Shown: positions 1-9,286 of the stretch, in pieces
How the letters are laid out: every line of letters begins with the position of its first letter
Numbering within the stretch: the first letter of the stretch is position 1
NCBI RefSeq assembly: GCF_007290395.2
Contig: NZ_CP041656.2
Coordinates: forward strand, 558,001 to 622,000
Direction of reading: 5' to 3'
Source: Bradyrhizobium cosmicum
GTDB lineage: Bacteria > Pseudomonadota > Alphaproteobacteria > Rhizobiales > Xanthobacteraceae
DNA length: 64,000 bases
Made by a program: the position numbers and the translations under genes
Notes under the pieces: model-generated
Database searches by the model: none
Told to the model about the DNA's origin: nothing
The model's input: only the letters and a program-made list of their open reading frames with translations

Positions 1-2
1 TC

Positions 3-3000
3 TACGACCGCGTGCGAGACAGATTTTCTTGGATGACGGCAGAGGGAGAGGACGCGCTCCTGCCGGTCTTGAAGCAATTACAAGCTGAGCAAGTCATCAT
101 CTTTGGTGACTTCAAAGGATCTCGGACAATCGCGTTGGCTCAGCAGCCAGACGCAGCGGCCCACCTGCCCGCTCCCCCAGCGATTGACCCCCCGGGTGAC
201 GCTGACTTTGAAATACTTAACCGGATCGAGGATATTGAAGCGGCCCGGATCAACTTTGGCGTGGTCGAAACCTGGATTTCCGTTGTCGAACTCGCACGAA
301 GTTTGAATTGTGCGATCGACCCACTGACTGAAGCTCTGGCCCGCTTGGAAGCCAACGGATACCTCATGTTAGCTTCCGAGGGACGTGTCCGCAGCCGAGT
401 TGCTGAGATTGCGCGCGAGGTTCGTCATGTTAAGCAGAGGTTTCGATCAGACGACGCAGGCCGGCGGCCGTACCTCGTACGAGGCCTGAAGGTAGAGTTC
501 AAGGACCGTACAAAGCCCGCACGCGATCTCGCAATTAGCGAGGTGTTTGAGAGAGCTTCGAACGAAGCTGACTCGGAGCAGCGCTCAGCTCTGAATGGCC
601 TGGAACGCGCATTGACTAGGATTTGGGGTCCGCAGGCCGCCCTTGCGCAATTCCAAGAGCGGGGCCTTAGGTTGGGTCTTGCTGCTTGGCGAGGTGAAGC
701 AAATCCAACCATTGCAATTGCCGCCGATACCGGGTCAGGAAAAACCGAGGCGGCTTGTTTGCCGCTGATTGCCGGGGCTTTAGCGGATCGCATAAAAGGC
801 GTGAGAGGAACCCGTGCTATTCTCGCCTATCCAAGAATCCGCTTGGTAGCCAATCAGTCACAACGCCTAGCGACCTATCTTGCAGCCTGTTCCAATGCAG
901 CTGATCTACCTTTGCTCACCTTGGGACTTCAGGTGAAGGATGTCCCTGATACGTTCAAGGGCATGCATCCGCGCTATCAAGAACTTTGGCCTACGGTTGG
1001 AACAGATGCGTTTAGATTTCCATTCTTTGCTTGCCCAAACTGCGGGCAAGCGCTCAATCTGCTAGTTGACGAAGGCTTAGACGGGGCTGATCAACTAGTT
1101 TGCGTGCGAGGGGATTGGCGGTTTGATGGATGGATAGGATCCAAAGAGAAGCTCCGCTCGCAGCCCCCGGCATTTTTCTTGCCAACGACGGATAGCTTGC
1201 ACCAATGGATGCACGACGTTCGCGCGGGCAAAATCTTTGGCGATGACCCGCACTTCGCCTCGCCGCGCGCGATATTGGCCGATGAGATACATCTCTACAC
1301 TCATATTCATGGCGCCCAAGTAGGTGTGGCTTTGCGACGCGTTGCAGCCAGATCAAAGGTCAACGATCCCCTAAAGAGGGACGTCATAGCCATCGGGATG
1401 AGCGCGACAATGGGAAATCCATCGCGAGCCTGGGGTCGTCTCATTGGGCGTGACGAAGTAACGGTTATACGACCAGAAGGCGGGGAGCTTCGCCCCTCAC
1501 CGAGAGGAAGAGAGTACTTTTTCTTTGTTCAGCCGAGTGTTGAATCACGCGGAGCGGATATTGCCGGTGCGTCGACTACGATTCAGAGCCTTATGTGCCT
1601 TGGCCATGGAATGCGCAGGCGTACGGGAGACGAAGGCGGATATCGAGCGCTCGTATTTTTCGACTCAATTGACAAGATGCGTCGCCTGCATGGCGCATAC
1701 ATTGATGCGGAGGAGGGCAGAGACCTCGCGGCATATAGGATCACAGCCTTCGGAGATGATGCTCAGGGTGCGCCTCAGACCGAATGCTGCCGAGACCCCG
1801 TTGGGTGCGATCGTTTTCGAGATGGCGAATGCTGGTGGTTTGCAGCCAACGACGATCGTCAATACGGCGCTAGCGGTTACCGCCCACCGGGGACCCCCCT
1901 AAGAGTAGCGCGCGCGCCAATATATTCCGGTACAAGCGGAGACGCGGAGGCCTTGGTGAAGGGCTCGGACGTCGTTTTTGCGACGTCATCTCTCGAAGTC
2001 GGTTATGACGATCCCGATATAACCCTCGTTTATCAGCACTATTCGCCTCAGAACCTAGCGAGCTTTATCCAGCGGAAGGGGCGCGCCGGTCGCAGCATTG
2101 ACGATCGCGCGTTAACTGCTGTCACGTTATCGATCTATTCGCCTCGGGACACCTGGTACTTCCGTCGGCCGAACGAGTTGGTTTCACCGCTTGGCTTTCA
2201 GGCTCCCTTGAACCCCGAAAATGCCTTCGTACGCCGGGGGCAGGCCCTTTCGGCATTGTTTGATGGTCTTGCTTGGATTGCTGCGAAGAGCGGGCAGCAA
2301 GAGAACTTGGCCCAACCTGCCCGATCTGTGTTGGCAGAAGCTGGCAAGATCGCTGAAGAGGCTCTTGGACCCAACGTGTGGCGCGAATTGGGCTTCGAAG
2401 GTGCCTATGAATTCTGGATAGAAGCAAACAAGGTGAGGTTAAGTGGTCCATCTCCACAGTATCTGAGTCAACTGCGCGAGACGCTCGCATGGGCTCCCAC
2501 CTTGTTGTTCGACACCATTAATCTGCCCTCGCTTGAAATATCCGGCCCCGACGTCACGGGGGGGAAGCGCGAGGACATCAGCCTGGCGTTTCCAACGGTC
2601 GCACCAGGCAATGCAACGCGACGATATAGCGCCACCGCGGTGCACTGGCGAACTCCTGTCCAAGGCAACGCGCCATGGTTCATAGACGAGGATTATGGGG
2701 TCGCTGAGCCGATTCCTCTGACCGCCGATTCGGATGAGTTACTTGAGCAGCTTCCGACCGATGCTCGTGATCTCCTCGCGGGCCTACACACGGAACTTTG
2801 CAGGCCCACGCGCATCACGCTCTCGAAGATGGGTTGGATGGCCGGAGCACATTGGACCGGCGAAATCACTCTTAAGGAGGGACGCATAACGCAAATTGCA
2901 AACCCAGACACCGACGTTGCGGTAAGGCATGACAGCCGTGGCGAGCTTCGCGGCTTTGTTGTGATCAAGCTGACACAAGAGTTGGGACGTGACTTGGAAC

Positions 3001-4448
3001 GCGATGTCCTGCCGTCAGGCCTGCGATCGGTTACCGCCTATGCTGGCTTTGGCGCAAGTGCCAGTGCCACAGGACTAGAAATGGCGCGAGTATTCTGGGG
3101 GGCTGATGCTGAAGTGCGTTTGGACGAGGTAGGCGCGGACCCTATTCCATTCACCCAAACATTCGTAAGCCCTCGCACTAAGCGCCCCTTGCTTCATGGC
3201 TATAAGGTTGAAACCGAAGGATTACAGTTTCAGGTCGACAGCGGTGAACTCGACAGGTTTGTCGCAAGCGAATTGATGCAGCTAAATGATGACGAAGCAG
3301 AGCGTCGATGGCGTACTTCGCAGTTCACGCGCTATGTTGTCGAGAGTAGTGCTCGTGGTCTTGGTCTGAATGCTTATGAAGCAAAGCGCGGAGCCGATCT
3401 ACTTGTCGCGGCTGCTGGGGAGCCCGCGCTTCGCAAGCGTCTGAACCATCTGCTTCGTTTTTGGTCAGACAGTGAGTTTGCGGCCCTTCTGGAGGATACC
3501 CGGGCTCAATTACTGCAGCAACACCCATTAATGACCAGAGCAAGGGTTCAGAAGACTGCAGCGGCATTGGTCGGACGGCCTTTCCAAGTACTATTGCAAA
3601 ACATGTTGCGACGAGTGGCGGATAAATCAGCTCTGGCCGGCTACGTACGTAGTCTGGTCCTTAATAGCATGGCTATTCGCCTTAAGGAGTTGGTTTCCCA
3701 TGTAGGTCAAGGGGACGAACGTCGTCTGCTTGCTCACGCAAAGTTGCCCATCCAATTCGGTGACGATAGCTCAGATACAATCACAGTTTGTGAAGTCGGG
3801 TCTCTTGGCGATGGCACAATCAGAGCCGTGATCGAGCGCTGGGACGAAGTGAAAAAGCTGGGCGCTGAAGGGTTTCTTACGACCTGCGCTAATGCCGAGG
3901 AAGACGCCATAATAAGCCGGTTCTGGGCTTTGGATGCGGAACACGACGCTTGGCGCAACGGGGATCCACGCGATCCTCGGTGGCTCGGCCGGATCGCACA
4001 AAGGCTAACGCCGAATGATCCAGATAGACCCATTCCGGCACAAATCTTGCGAATACTGTTTGACTCCGAATCGGTCGAGGCAGAGTCATTTTCACTGTAC
4101 GAGATTGCTCAAAGTCTCGAGAACGTCAAACGTAGTTCTGAACGGGCCGCTGGAAGGCGAGTTCTCGACTGGGAGTTGGCAACCGCTGCTGTGACCTCGG
4201 CCAAAGCATACACATCGGGCGTATTACACAAGCTCTATCGAGCCTACGAGACGATCGACGCAAATAACGACGAATCGCTGTCGCCTGATGCCCGGCTCGC
4301 GGAGCAAGCTTATCGTCTCGTCTCGCCTCTTTGCCTCGATGGATGCCGAGGATGCGTCCATCAGCCAAACGATTTGATGAGCGATTCCCTCTCCACCGCA
4401 AGCGTAAGTCGTAACGTGCTCCAGCGCTTTTTCGCTACCGCGGTGTGA
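3..4448 (+). CDS. dpdJ: DpdJ-like SF2 helicase of the Dpd DNA-modification defence system (5' end may lie outside window)
   Basis: Very large superfamily 2 helicase (1478 aa counted from the GTG at 12). The frame stays open to the left edge, so the true start may be upstream. Seen: Walker A GSGKT (241-245), a CPNC pair (341-344), DEIH as motif II (424-427), SAT motif III (464-466), a Cys-rich stretch near 592-607, motif VI QRKGRAGR (687-694) and a C-terminal Cys-x3-Cys-x2-Cys cluster (1441-1448) like that of DUF1998-type helicases. Size, motifs and the four convergent neighbours match DpdJ of the 7-deazapurine-in-DNA cluster, where it is assigned to the restriction arm. Its last 14 bp overlap the end of dpdI on the other strand. 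The family name is inferred from architecture and gene order, not from a search; a DrmA/MrfA-type helicase is the alternative. Confidence 0.75.
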   Translation, partial: YDRVRDRFSWMTAEGEDALLPVLKQLQAEQVIIFGDFKGSRTIALAQQPDAAAHLPAPPAIDPPGDADFEILNRIEDIEAARINFGVVETWISVVELARSLNCAIDPLTEALARLEANGYLMLASEGRVRSRVAEIAREVRHVKQRFRSDDAGRRPYLVRGLKVEFKDRTKPARDLAISEVFERASNEADSEQRSALNGLERALTRIWGPQAALAQFQERGLRLGLAAWRGEANPTIAIAADTGSGKTEAACLPLIAGALADRIKGVRGTRAILAYPRIRLVANQSQRLATYLAACSNAADLPLLTLGLQVKDVPDTFKGMHPRYQELWPTVGTDAFRFPFFACPNCGQALNLLVDEGLDGADQLVCVRGDWRFDGWIGSKEKLRSQPPAFFLPTTDSLHQWMHDVRAGKIFGDDPHFASPRAILADEIHLYTHIHGAQVGVALRRVAARSKVNDPLKRDVIAIGMSATMGNPSRAWGRLIGRDEVTVIRPEGGELRPSPRGREYFFFVQPSVESRGADIAGASTTIQSLMCLGHGMRRRTGDEGGYRALVFFDSIDKMRRLHGAYIDAEEGRDLAAYRITAFGDDAQGAPQTECCRDPVGCDRFRDGECWWFAANDDRQYGASGYRPPGTPLRVARAPIYSGTSGDAEALVKGSDVVFATSSLEVGYDDPDITLVYQHYSPQNLASFIQRKGRAGRSIDDRALTAVTLSIYSPRDTWYFRRPNELVSPLGFQAPLNPENAFVRRGQALSALFDGLAWIAAKSGQQENLAQPARSVLAEAGKIAEEALGPNVWRELGFEGAYEFWIEANKVRLSGPSPQYLSQLRETLAWAPTLLFDTINLPSLEISGPDVTGGKREDISLAFPTVAPGNATRRYSATAVHWRTPVQGNAPWFIDEDYGVAEPIPLTADSDELLEQLPTDARDLLAGLHTELCRPTRITLSKMGWMAGAHWTGEITLKEGRITQIANPDTDVAVRHDSRGELRGFVVIKLTQELGRDLERDVLPSGLRSVTAYAGFGASASATGLEMARVFWGADAEVRLDEVGADPIPFTQTFVSPRTKRPLLHGYKVETEGLQFQVDSGELDRFVASELMQLNDDEAERRWRTSQFTRYVVESSARGLGLNAYEAKRGADLLVAAAGEPALRKRLNHLLRFWSDSEFAALLEDTRAQLLQQHPLMTRARVQKTAAALVGRPFQVLLQNMLRRVADKSALAGYVRSLVLNSMAIRLKELVSHVGQGDERRLLAHAKLPIQFGDDSSDTITVCEVGSLGDGTIRAVIERWDEVKKLGAEGFLTTCANAEEDAIISRFWALDAEHDAWRNGDPRDPRWLGRIAQRLTPNDPDRPIPAQILRILFDSESVEAESFSLYEIAQSLENVKRSSERAAGRRVLDWELATAAVTSAKAYTSGVLHKLYRAYETIDANNDESLSPDARLAEQAYRLVSPLCLDGCRGCVHQPNDLMSDSLSTASVSRNVLQRFFATAV

Positions 4449-5133
4449 CACCCAAGCGATCGAGCGCGTTGTTCATTTCAAGCCATTCGCGGACGTCAGG
4501 GGTGATCAATTCAAGGGTGGCCCTGCCTTCCGCTAGGGCATTCACAAACGTCCCCACATTTCCGTTCCCTATCGCCTCAGCTCTCCGCTTTTGTAGCACA
4601 GACAGTTCTGCAAGCAGATTTTTGGCGTTGGCGACGATATCTGTCAGTTGAGAGTTGTTGGTCGAGGCCAATCCACGCCTTGCGCAGTCCCGCAACTGTT
4701 GTCCGAGGTTTCCCGCGATCCCAATACGTTCAAGCAATTCACCTAAGAGCTCGATGGGACGGAATCTCTCATCCACAACCCTGCTCCAATGAATCCTCAC
4801 AGCTTTATCAGCCGAGGCGAGGGCTGGTTTTAATACGCGGTCGTAGTCATAAACCGCATTCTTTAGTTCATCTTCTGTTGTTGCGTTTTGTAGCGCATCA
4901 CCGACTTCCCACGCCTCCTCCTTGAGCTTATCGATCACATCGCCTTGCGGGCTACTCTGCTGAAACTCAGTTAGATGGGCCAATTCAAGCACGGCCCTTG
5001 TTCGATTGACCCGGTAGTCGGAATCCCTGAGCACGTCTACGGCTTGTCTCAACCGGTCGCCAAGACGCCGACGCTCCACGGCCCCTGGAAGTTGCTTAAG
5101 GAGGATCTCTAGCTCCAATAGCTTATCAGACAT
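4435..5133 (-). CDS. dpdI: DpdI-like protein of the Dpd system
   Basis: A 232-aa protein that reads as almost entirely helical, with charged heptad-like stretches and no signal peptide, membrane segment or recognisable catalytic motif. It starts 2 nt after the dpdH stop and is the last gene of the dpdF-G-H-I operon, ending with a 14-bp tail-to-tail overlap with dpdJ. Position and length match DpdI, a family of unknown biochemical role found only with the other Dpd restriction genes. Its fixed place after the large ATPase suggests it is a partner or adaptor of that protein, which is inference. No independent functional evidence is visible. Confidence 0.65.
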   Translation of the reverse strand: MSDKLLELEILLKQLPGAVERRRLGDRLRQAVDVLRDSDYRVNRTRAVLELAHLTEFQQSSPQGDVIDKLKEEAWEVGDALQNATTEDELKNAVYDYDRVLKPALASADKAVRIHWSRVVDERFRPIELLGELLERIGIAGNLGQQLRDCARRGLASTNNSQLTDIVANAKNLLAELSVLQKRRAEAIGNGNVGTFVNALAEGRATLELITPDVREWLEMNNALDRLGVTPR

Positions 5134-5135
5134 GC

Positions 5136-8100
5136 CTAGGTGTCTCCGTCCCCCGTCGCGGCCTTCAGAGCAAGGCCTGCGCGTTTTACATCTGACAAAG
5201 ATGCGGTGCCGCTGGCCTCTCGAATACAGTCATTGACGTGCTCATAAAGATCTTCGATCAGTTTCTCGCCGATATTGGCCAGTTCAAGAAAATCGGACAG
5301 AACTTTGGCTGGAGCTCGCGCCATCCAACCGAATCGCTTGGCCGCCCCCTCTGGTAGGCCGAGTTCGGCGTCCTCAAAGCTTACAATGAATTCTTCGAGT
5401 GCCCGTCCATCCGTCTCTAGCCTATTCTTCAATCTGGAGTAGGTCTCCTTCCACTTGCCCACGGCTTCGGACGCCGCCCCTGGCAATAGGTCTGCAACGG
5501 CCGTAATCGCCGCATCAAGTCGGGTCATGTGCTGAGCAATTCCGTTGCCGCGCAAGCGCGACAACAAGGACTTGACCCGTCCCTCTAGTGTTGATGCTTC
5601 AATCCTGTAAACGTTGACCCACTTGTCTTTCCAGGCGGACGTTAATTCGTATGCCTGCTCCAAAATATCAGGCATGTTGCCCTCTTCCTGAGGCACTGCG
5701 TCTACCTTGCCTGTCGCTCTAATGCGTTCGATCGCGGCGATGACTTCGCTCGCATCGATAAGCCCGCTACTTCCCTCTCCAATTGACAAAGTGACTAGGC
5801 CTCTGAGCTCACTTCTGAGGCGATCATGCCATTTGTCCGTAGTGCTAAGCCAGTCTTGCCACGGTGCAGACCTCGACTTCGGGTCACTCGTTGGGTCCGG
5901 CTCATCGCTAAGGATTGCCCTTAGATGTTCAAGAGTTGATGCTTCAGGTGCGAGTGTTCCCCGTAGCCAGGCGCGTACCACAAGTACCTGTGCAATACTG
6001 ACGATGGGTGACCAGCGCTCGCCAGGGGAGAACGTTGGAATACGCGACTCGATGTAAGAGACGATCAGCTTTTCGAAGCGCCGCATCATTCTTAATAGAT
6101 TGCGACGATGGAAATCTGCCTCTTGCGCCGAGAGACCTCGATCAAGTTTGAGCGAAAGATAGCCTTCGAGGCCGTCCCTCACCCAAGGCTCCGCGTCGAC
6201 GACGAGATACTGCCGGGATCCCGCCGTACTACCCTGTAGCTTAACCATATCCTGCGTCACGAGTCGTTCGAACAGATACGGTTGAATGCCAAACCTTCGC
6301 GAGTCTACATGTTGGAGTAGTTCGAACAAAATCTTGTTCCACGCACTTGGATTCTCAATTCCTTCGCCGCTCGACCAGTTTCGTAATTCGTGCTGATGTC
6401 TTTCGAGTTCCGTTCGAGTACTCGTTAAGCGCCTCGGCTTCGGAGGGGCGACGGAGGGACGAGGTCTCGCGGGTAATTGTGGACTACGAGTGAGGCCGGA
6501 GTCGATGTTGGGTTCGATCGTTTCATCCTCTTGTTCATCAGGTACAACAGGTGCGGGCTGCTCGTTGGGTGGGTCGAGCGGTTTGTAGGCGGCTTTCCCA
6601 TTGTCTGCCGTCTCATCGCCAATCCAGGGTAAGGCAAAGGCTTCGAAGAGACGACGCTTTGCGCCGGCCAAAGCCAACTCTCCGTCCACTTCAATTGTAT
6701 CGGCGCGAGCCGGGTTTCCCCAATACGCTAGAAACCGACGCATTCGAGCTTGTTCGCCGGCATCCTCGATCCTGTTTACAATAAGTCGGTCCAATCGGTT
6801 TGAAATTACTCTGTCCGAGCGCCGATCTTCCCGTATTGCGCTTCGCTCGATCAGGGGATCAGGAAAGCGGGATTCACTCAACGCTTCCGGTTGATTGAGA
6901 TTGACGTTCAGGATTCCTTGGAGAATGCCTCGCGGTGTACGCCAGGTCTGTCCGTTATCATTTTCCTTCAAGCCATCGAAAAAGCGATCGAGGGCATGAG
7001 CGGTAAAGGGGAATAGCCCGATGCCGTCTTCGTCTCCGAACACTTGAAAGCACTGCTCCTTTCTCTCGCATCCCGTACAAGCGTTGGGCGGTGGCAAACT
7101 AGGTTTGCGTCGAAACTCGTCGCGCCACTGTTCCAAAGCTGACAGGCTAACGCGGACTGAAGCCAAGTAGCGCGCCATAAACACTCGTCGATTTCGAGGA
7201 TCGCGGAGCGTCGCCACATCTTGAAGCCCGCCATTTGCTGTTCCCAACTTGATTTCGTGGGTGATGCGCTGCCGGATATTTCCTGGCAGTTTGTCATAGA
7301 AATCGGGAGTGACGCCAACGATCGAGATGATCGGGCAGATCGCCTTTTGACTGTCTCCTCCATGCGCCTCGGCGTTGTCGACAAGGACATCGAGTAGGCT
7401 GTCATCAAGGCCCTCCCAACTAGTGATGTCCTCCAATAGGAGGACCAGTCGTTGACCGCGACCTCCCAACGCCTCCCGGACGCTGCGGAAGAGTGTCTTG
7501 AGGCTGTCTGCCGAGACGCCCAGTACATTTCGAATCGCCTCATTGCGGCGGTCATTCAAAGCCTTGATCAGGGCAACGCTATTTGGCACAAACGTTGCCA
7601 CTTCAATGGCCAGTTCATCGGCGCGCCACTGCTGCTCCCGGTACCGTTGGATTGTTTCGGCTTCTCGTTGCAGGCGGCTTACCAGTTGCTGAGAGCGATA
7701 GCTAAGTGCGCCGGCCGTGAGTCGATCGCATGCATTGGCTAGGTCCTCAATGTCGTAAAGGTCAAATGATGCGGTGGCGCTATTTCTCTCCCCTCCGGCG
7801 CCCTCCAGGAGATTAAGAATTCGGGACGGGCCCTTCCAAGTGCGTCGAATGACTGGATTGGCCAAGATATCGCCGGGCGCAAAATCCGCGCACCACTTCT
7901 CGTCCCCTATTGGTTTCTCAAAATGGGTTGGCTCCAGAGTTGCTGCGAGCGTGGCCGCAAACACGTTTGCTCGTCCTCCCAAGTTGGCCCTTTGTCGTTG
8001 ACCGATATTGTCAAATAGCTTTCCGAACTCGGCCGGCAAGCGGTCCTTCAGTTGACGGAGAGCGCCTTCAAGGCTCCCGTCGGCGCGCCGAAGTAGAAGC

Positions 8101-8399
8101 TTAATATCAGTGTCGACCGACCAGTTGACGGAGAGCCAGCGCACCAAATGCGACTTGCCGGATCCAGGCTCGCCCTGGACTACACAAAATGCGTGTCGGC
8201 GATTGGGGTCCGCGAGAGCCTTAAGAATGGCATGCTCGTTGTCCCCATCGATCTCACCTGCATCTCGACCACCCCTGTCGAAACCTTGAATGGGCGTATG
8301 GGTTGCGAGGAAGATTGCATCCCCCCCTTCGAGTGCCTCAGTGACGAAAACAGACTTGGCTTGATCTCTAGTCCAACAGGCTGAAACAGGGCTATTCAC
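5136..8399 (-). CDS. dpdH: DpdH-like large P-loop ATPase of the Dpd system
   Basis: Large ATPase of 1087 aa. The start chosen is the GTG at 8399, which overlaps the dpdG stop as GTGA and has GGAGAAGG a few bases upstream; an upstream in-frame start would run about 140 bp into dpdG. Seen: Walker A GEPGSGKS (about 76-83), a hydrophobic Walker B strand ending LLLEDI (about 318-325), and a Cys pair with a further Cys (CTGCERKEQC) that could bind metal. The C-terminal half is helical and rich in Arg and Glu, with no further motif that I recognise. Length and place between the 296-aa and 232-aa genes match DpdH, an ATPase of the Dpd restriction arm. BrxC/PglY-type ATPases have similar size, but no PglZ or other BREX partner is present here. 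Confidence 0.72.
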   Translation of the reverse strand: MNSPVSACWTRDQAKSVFVTEALEGGDAIFLATHTPIQGFDRGGRDAGEIDGDNEHAILKALADPNRRHAFCVVQGEPGSGKSHLVRWLSVNWSVDTDIKLLLRRADGSLEGALRQLKDRLPAEFGKLFDNIGQRQRANLGGRANVFAATLAATLEPTHFEKPIGDEKWCADFAPGDILANPVIRRTWKGPSRILNLLEGAGGERNSATASFDLYDIEDLANACDRLTAGALSYRSQQLVSRLQREAETIQRYREQQWRADELAIEVATFVPNSVALIKALNDRRNEAIRNVLGVSADSLKTLFRSVREALGGRGQRLVLLLEDITSWEGLDDSLLDVLVDNAEAHGGDSQKAICPIISIVGVTPDFYDKLPGNIRQRITHEIKLGTANGGLQDVATLRDPRNRRVFMARYLASVRVSLSALEQWRDEFRRKPSLPPPNACTGCERKEQCFQVFGDEDGIGLFPFTAHALDRFFDGLKENDNGQTWRTPRGILQGILNVNLNQPEALSESRFPDPLIERSAIREDRRSDRVISNRLDRLIVNRIEDAGEQARMRRFLAYWGNPARADTIEVDGELALAGAKRRLFEAFALPWIGDETADNGKAAYKPLDPPNEQPAPVVPDEQEDETIEPNIDSGLTRSPQLPARPRPSVAPPKPRRLTSTRTELERHQHELRNWSSGEGIENPSAWNKILFELLQHVDSRRFGIQPYLFERLVTQDMVKLQGSTAGSRQYLVVDAEPWVRDGLEGYLSLKLDRGLSAQEADFHRRNLLRMMRRFEKLIVSYIESRIPTFSPGERWSPIVSIAQVLVVRAWLRGTLAPEASTLEHLRAILSDEPDPTSDPKSRSAPWQDWLSTTDKWHDRLRSELRGLVTLSIGEGSSGLIDASEVIAAIERIRATGKVDAVPQEEGNMPDILEQAYELTSAWKDKWVNVYRIEASTLEGRVKSLLSRLRGNGIAQHMTRLDAAITAVADLLPGAASEAVGKWKETYSRLKNRLETDGRALEEFIVSFEDAELGLPEGAAKRFGWMARAPAKVLSDFLELANIGEKLIEDLYEHVNDCIREASGTASLSDVKRAGLALKAATGDGDT

Positions 8400-9286
8400 G
8401 CGGCCTTCTCCTCCGCGTTCAATACGACGAGGCTGAAGTTCTGTATCTTGTGCGAGGCGTCTCCAGTCAGTTTCACTGCGTTTGTTGAGTCGCCTCGCGG
8501 ACGCAATGTGATCGCGCCATCGTCGTGCAGATCCCACAGCGCAGCGCTTAGTACGGGAGACAAAGTGCTCGGCTTAAGCGAATGACTCATTCTATCGCAA
8601 GCCTGAAGAAAGAGGCGGCCCCCATCGAGATAGGGAGCGCAATTTGCTATGATCGATAGAAATTCCTGTCCTGCGACCTCTTCGCCAATTGGCAATCCGG
8701 CAAGCCGAATTTCCTTCAAAAGGCGGCGTACGGGGGACGGAAAGCTTGGATTTCCCGGAAGCGGGAGTGGCATCTCCAGTCCTATAAAGGTGAGCCATCG
8801 TCGCCATGGGGCAAGCTTTGTTTCATTCATTGGGCGACCATCCTCGTCCTCGCCAACGAGAGCAGAGTTCGCTTGATCGGCAAATGTTTTTCGGTCCAGT
8901 TCATAGATCCAGCTCAGGTTTCCGTGCCTATCACTCTCCACGGCCACCCAAGAATAGGCTTCCAATAGAACCGAGTTGGTGTCCTCGTCTGACAAATGCG
9001 TGAGGTGATGATGTAGATGATCAGCCAGTTGATCGACGGACCCAACGTCTACTCGAAGAAAAGCTTCAACGTTGTTGTATTCGACCAATCCTAGACTTGA
9101 TGCTGCCCCGAGGGTGTCTCGTGCCAACTCTGCCTTGGTCTTCGTCATAACGCCGGCCTTATTGTAGCCGGGGTTGATTAAAGATTCGAATGTGGTGCGG
9201 TCTGTGCGTCCACCCAGCGCAGCGAGACCTGCGACCAGTGACCAGACTCTCTCGGGCGAGCCTTGTGGTCGGGCAAGTACACTCAT
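8396..9286 (-). CDS. dpdG: DpdG-like protein of the Dpd system
   Basis: A 296-aa soluble protein without catalytic motifs that I recognise. The N-terminal part has winged-helix-like helical segments; the middle is rich in Trp, Leu and Pro. The ATG directly abuts the dpdF stop codon (TGAATG), and the gene ends by sharing GTGA with dpdH, so translation of the three genes is probably coupled. Length and order match DpdG, a family of unknown activity found between the RecQ-like helicase and the large ATPase in Dpd clusters. Identification rests mainly on this synteny. Confidence 0.68.
   Translation of the reverse strand: MSVLARPQGSPERVWSLVAGLAALGGRTDRTTFESLINPGYNKAGVMTKTKAELARDTLGAASSLGLVEYNNVEAFLRVDVGSVDQLADHLHHHLTHLSDEDTNSVLLEAYSWVAVESDRHGNLSWIYELDRKTFADQANSALVGEDEDGRPMNETKLAPWRRWLTFIGLEMPLPLPGNPSFPSPVRRLLKEIRLAGLPIGEEVAGQEFLSIIANCAPYLDGGRLFLQACDRMSHSLKPSTLSPVLSAALWDLHDDGAITLRPRGDSTNAVKLTGDASHKIQNFSLVVLNAEEKAA

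Noticed and set aside
12..4448. GTG at 12 as the certain start of the DpdJ-like gene
   Set aside because: The frame is open through the preceding codons to the window edge and no ribosome binding site can be seen in 11 bp, so the gene may be truncated.
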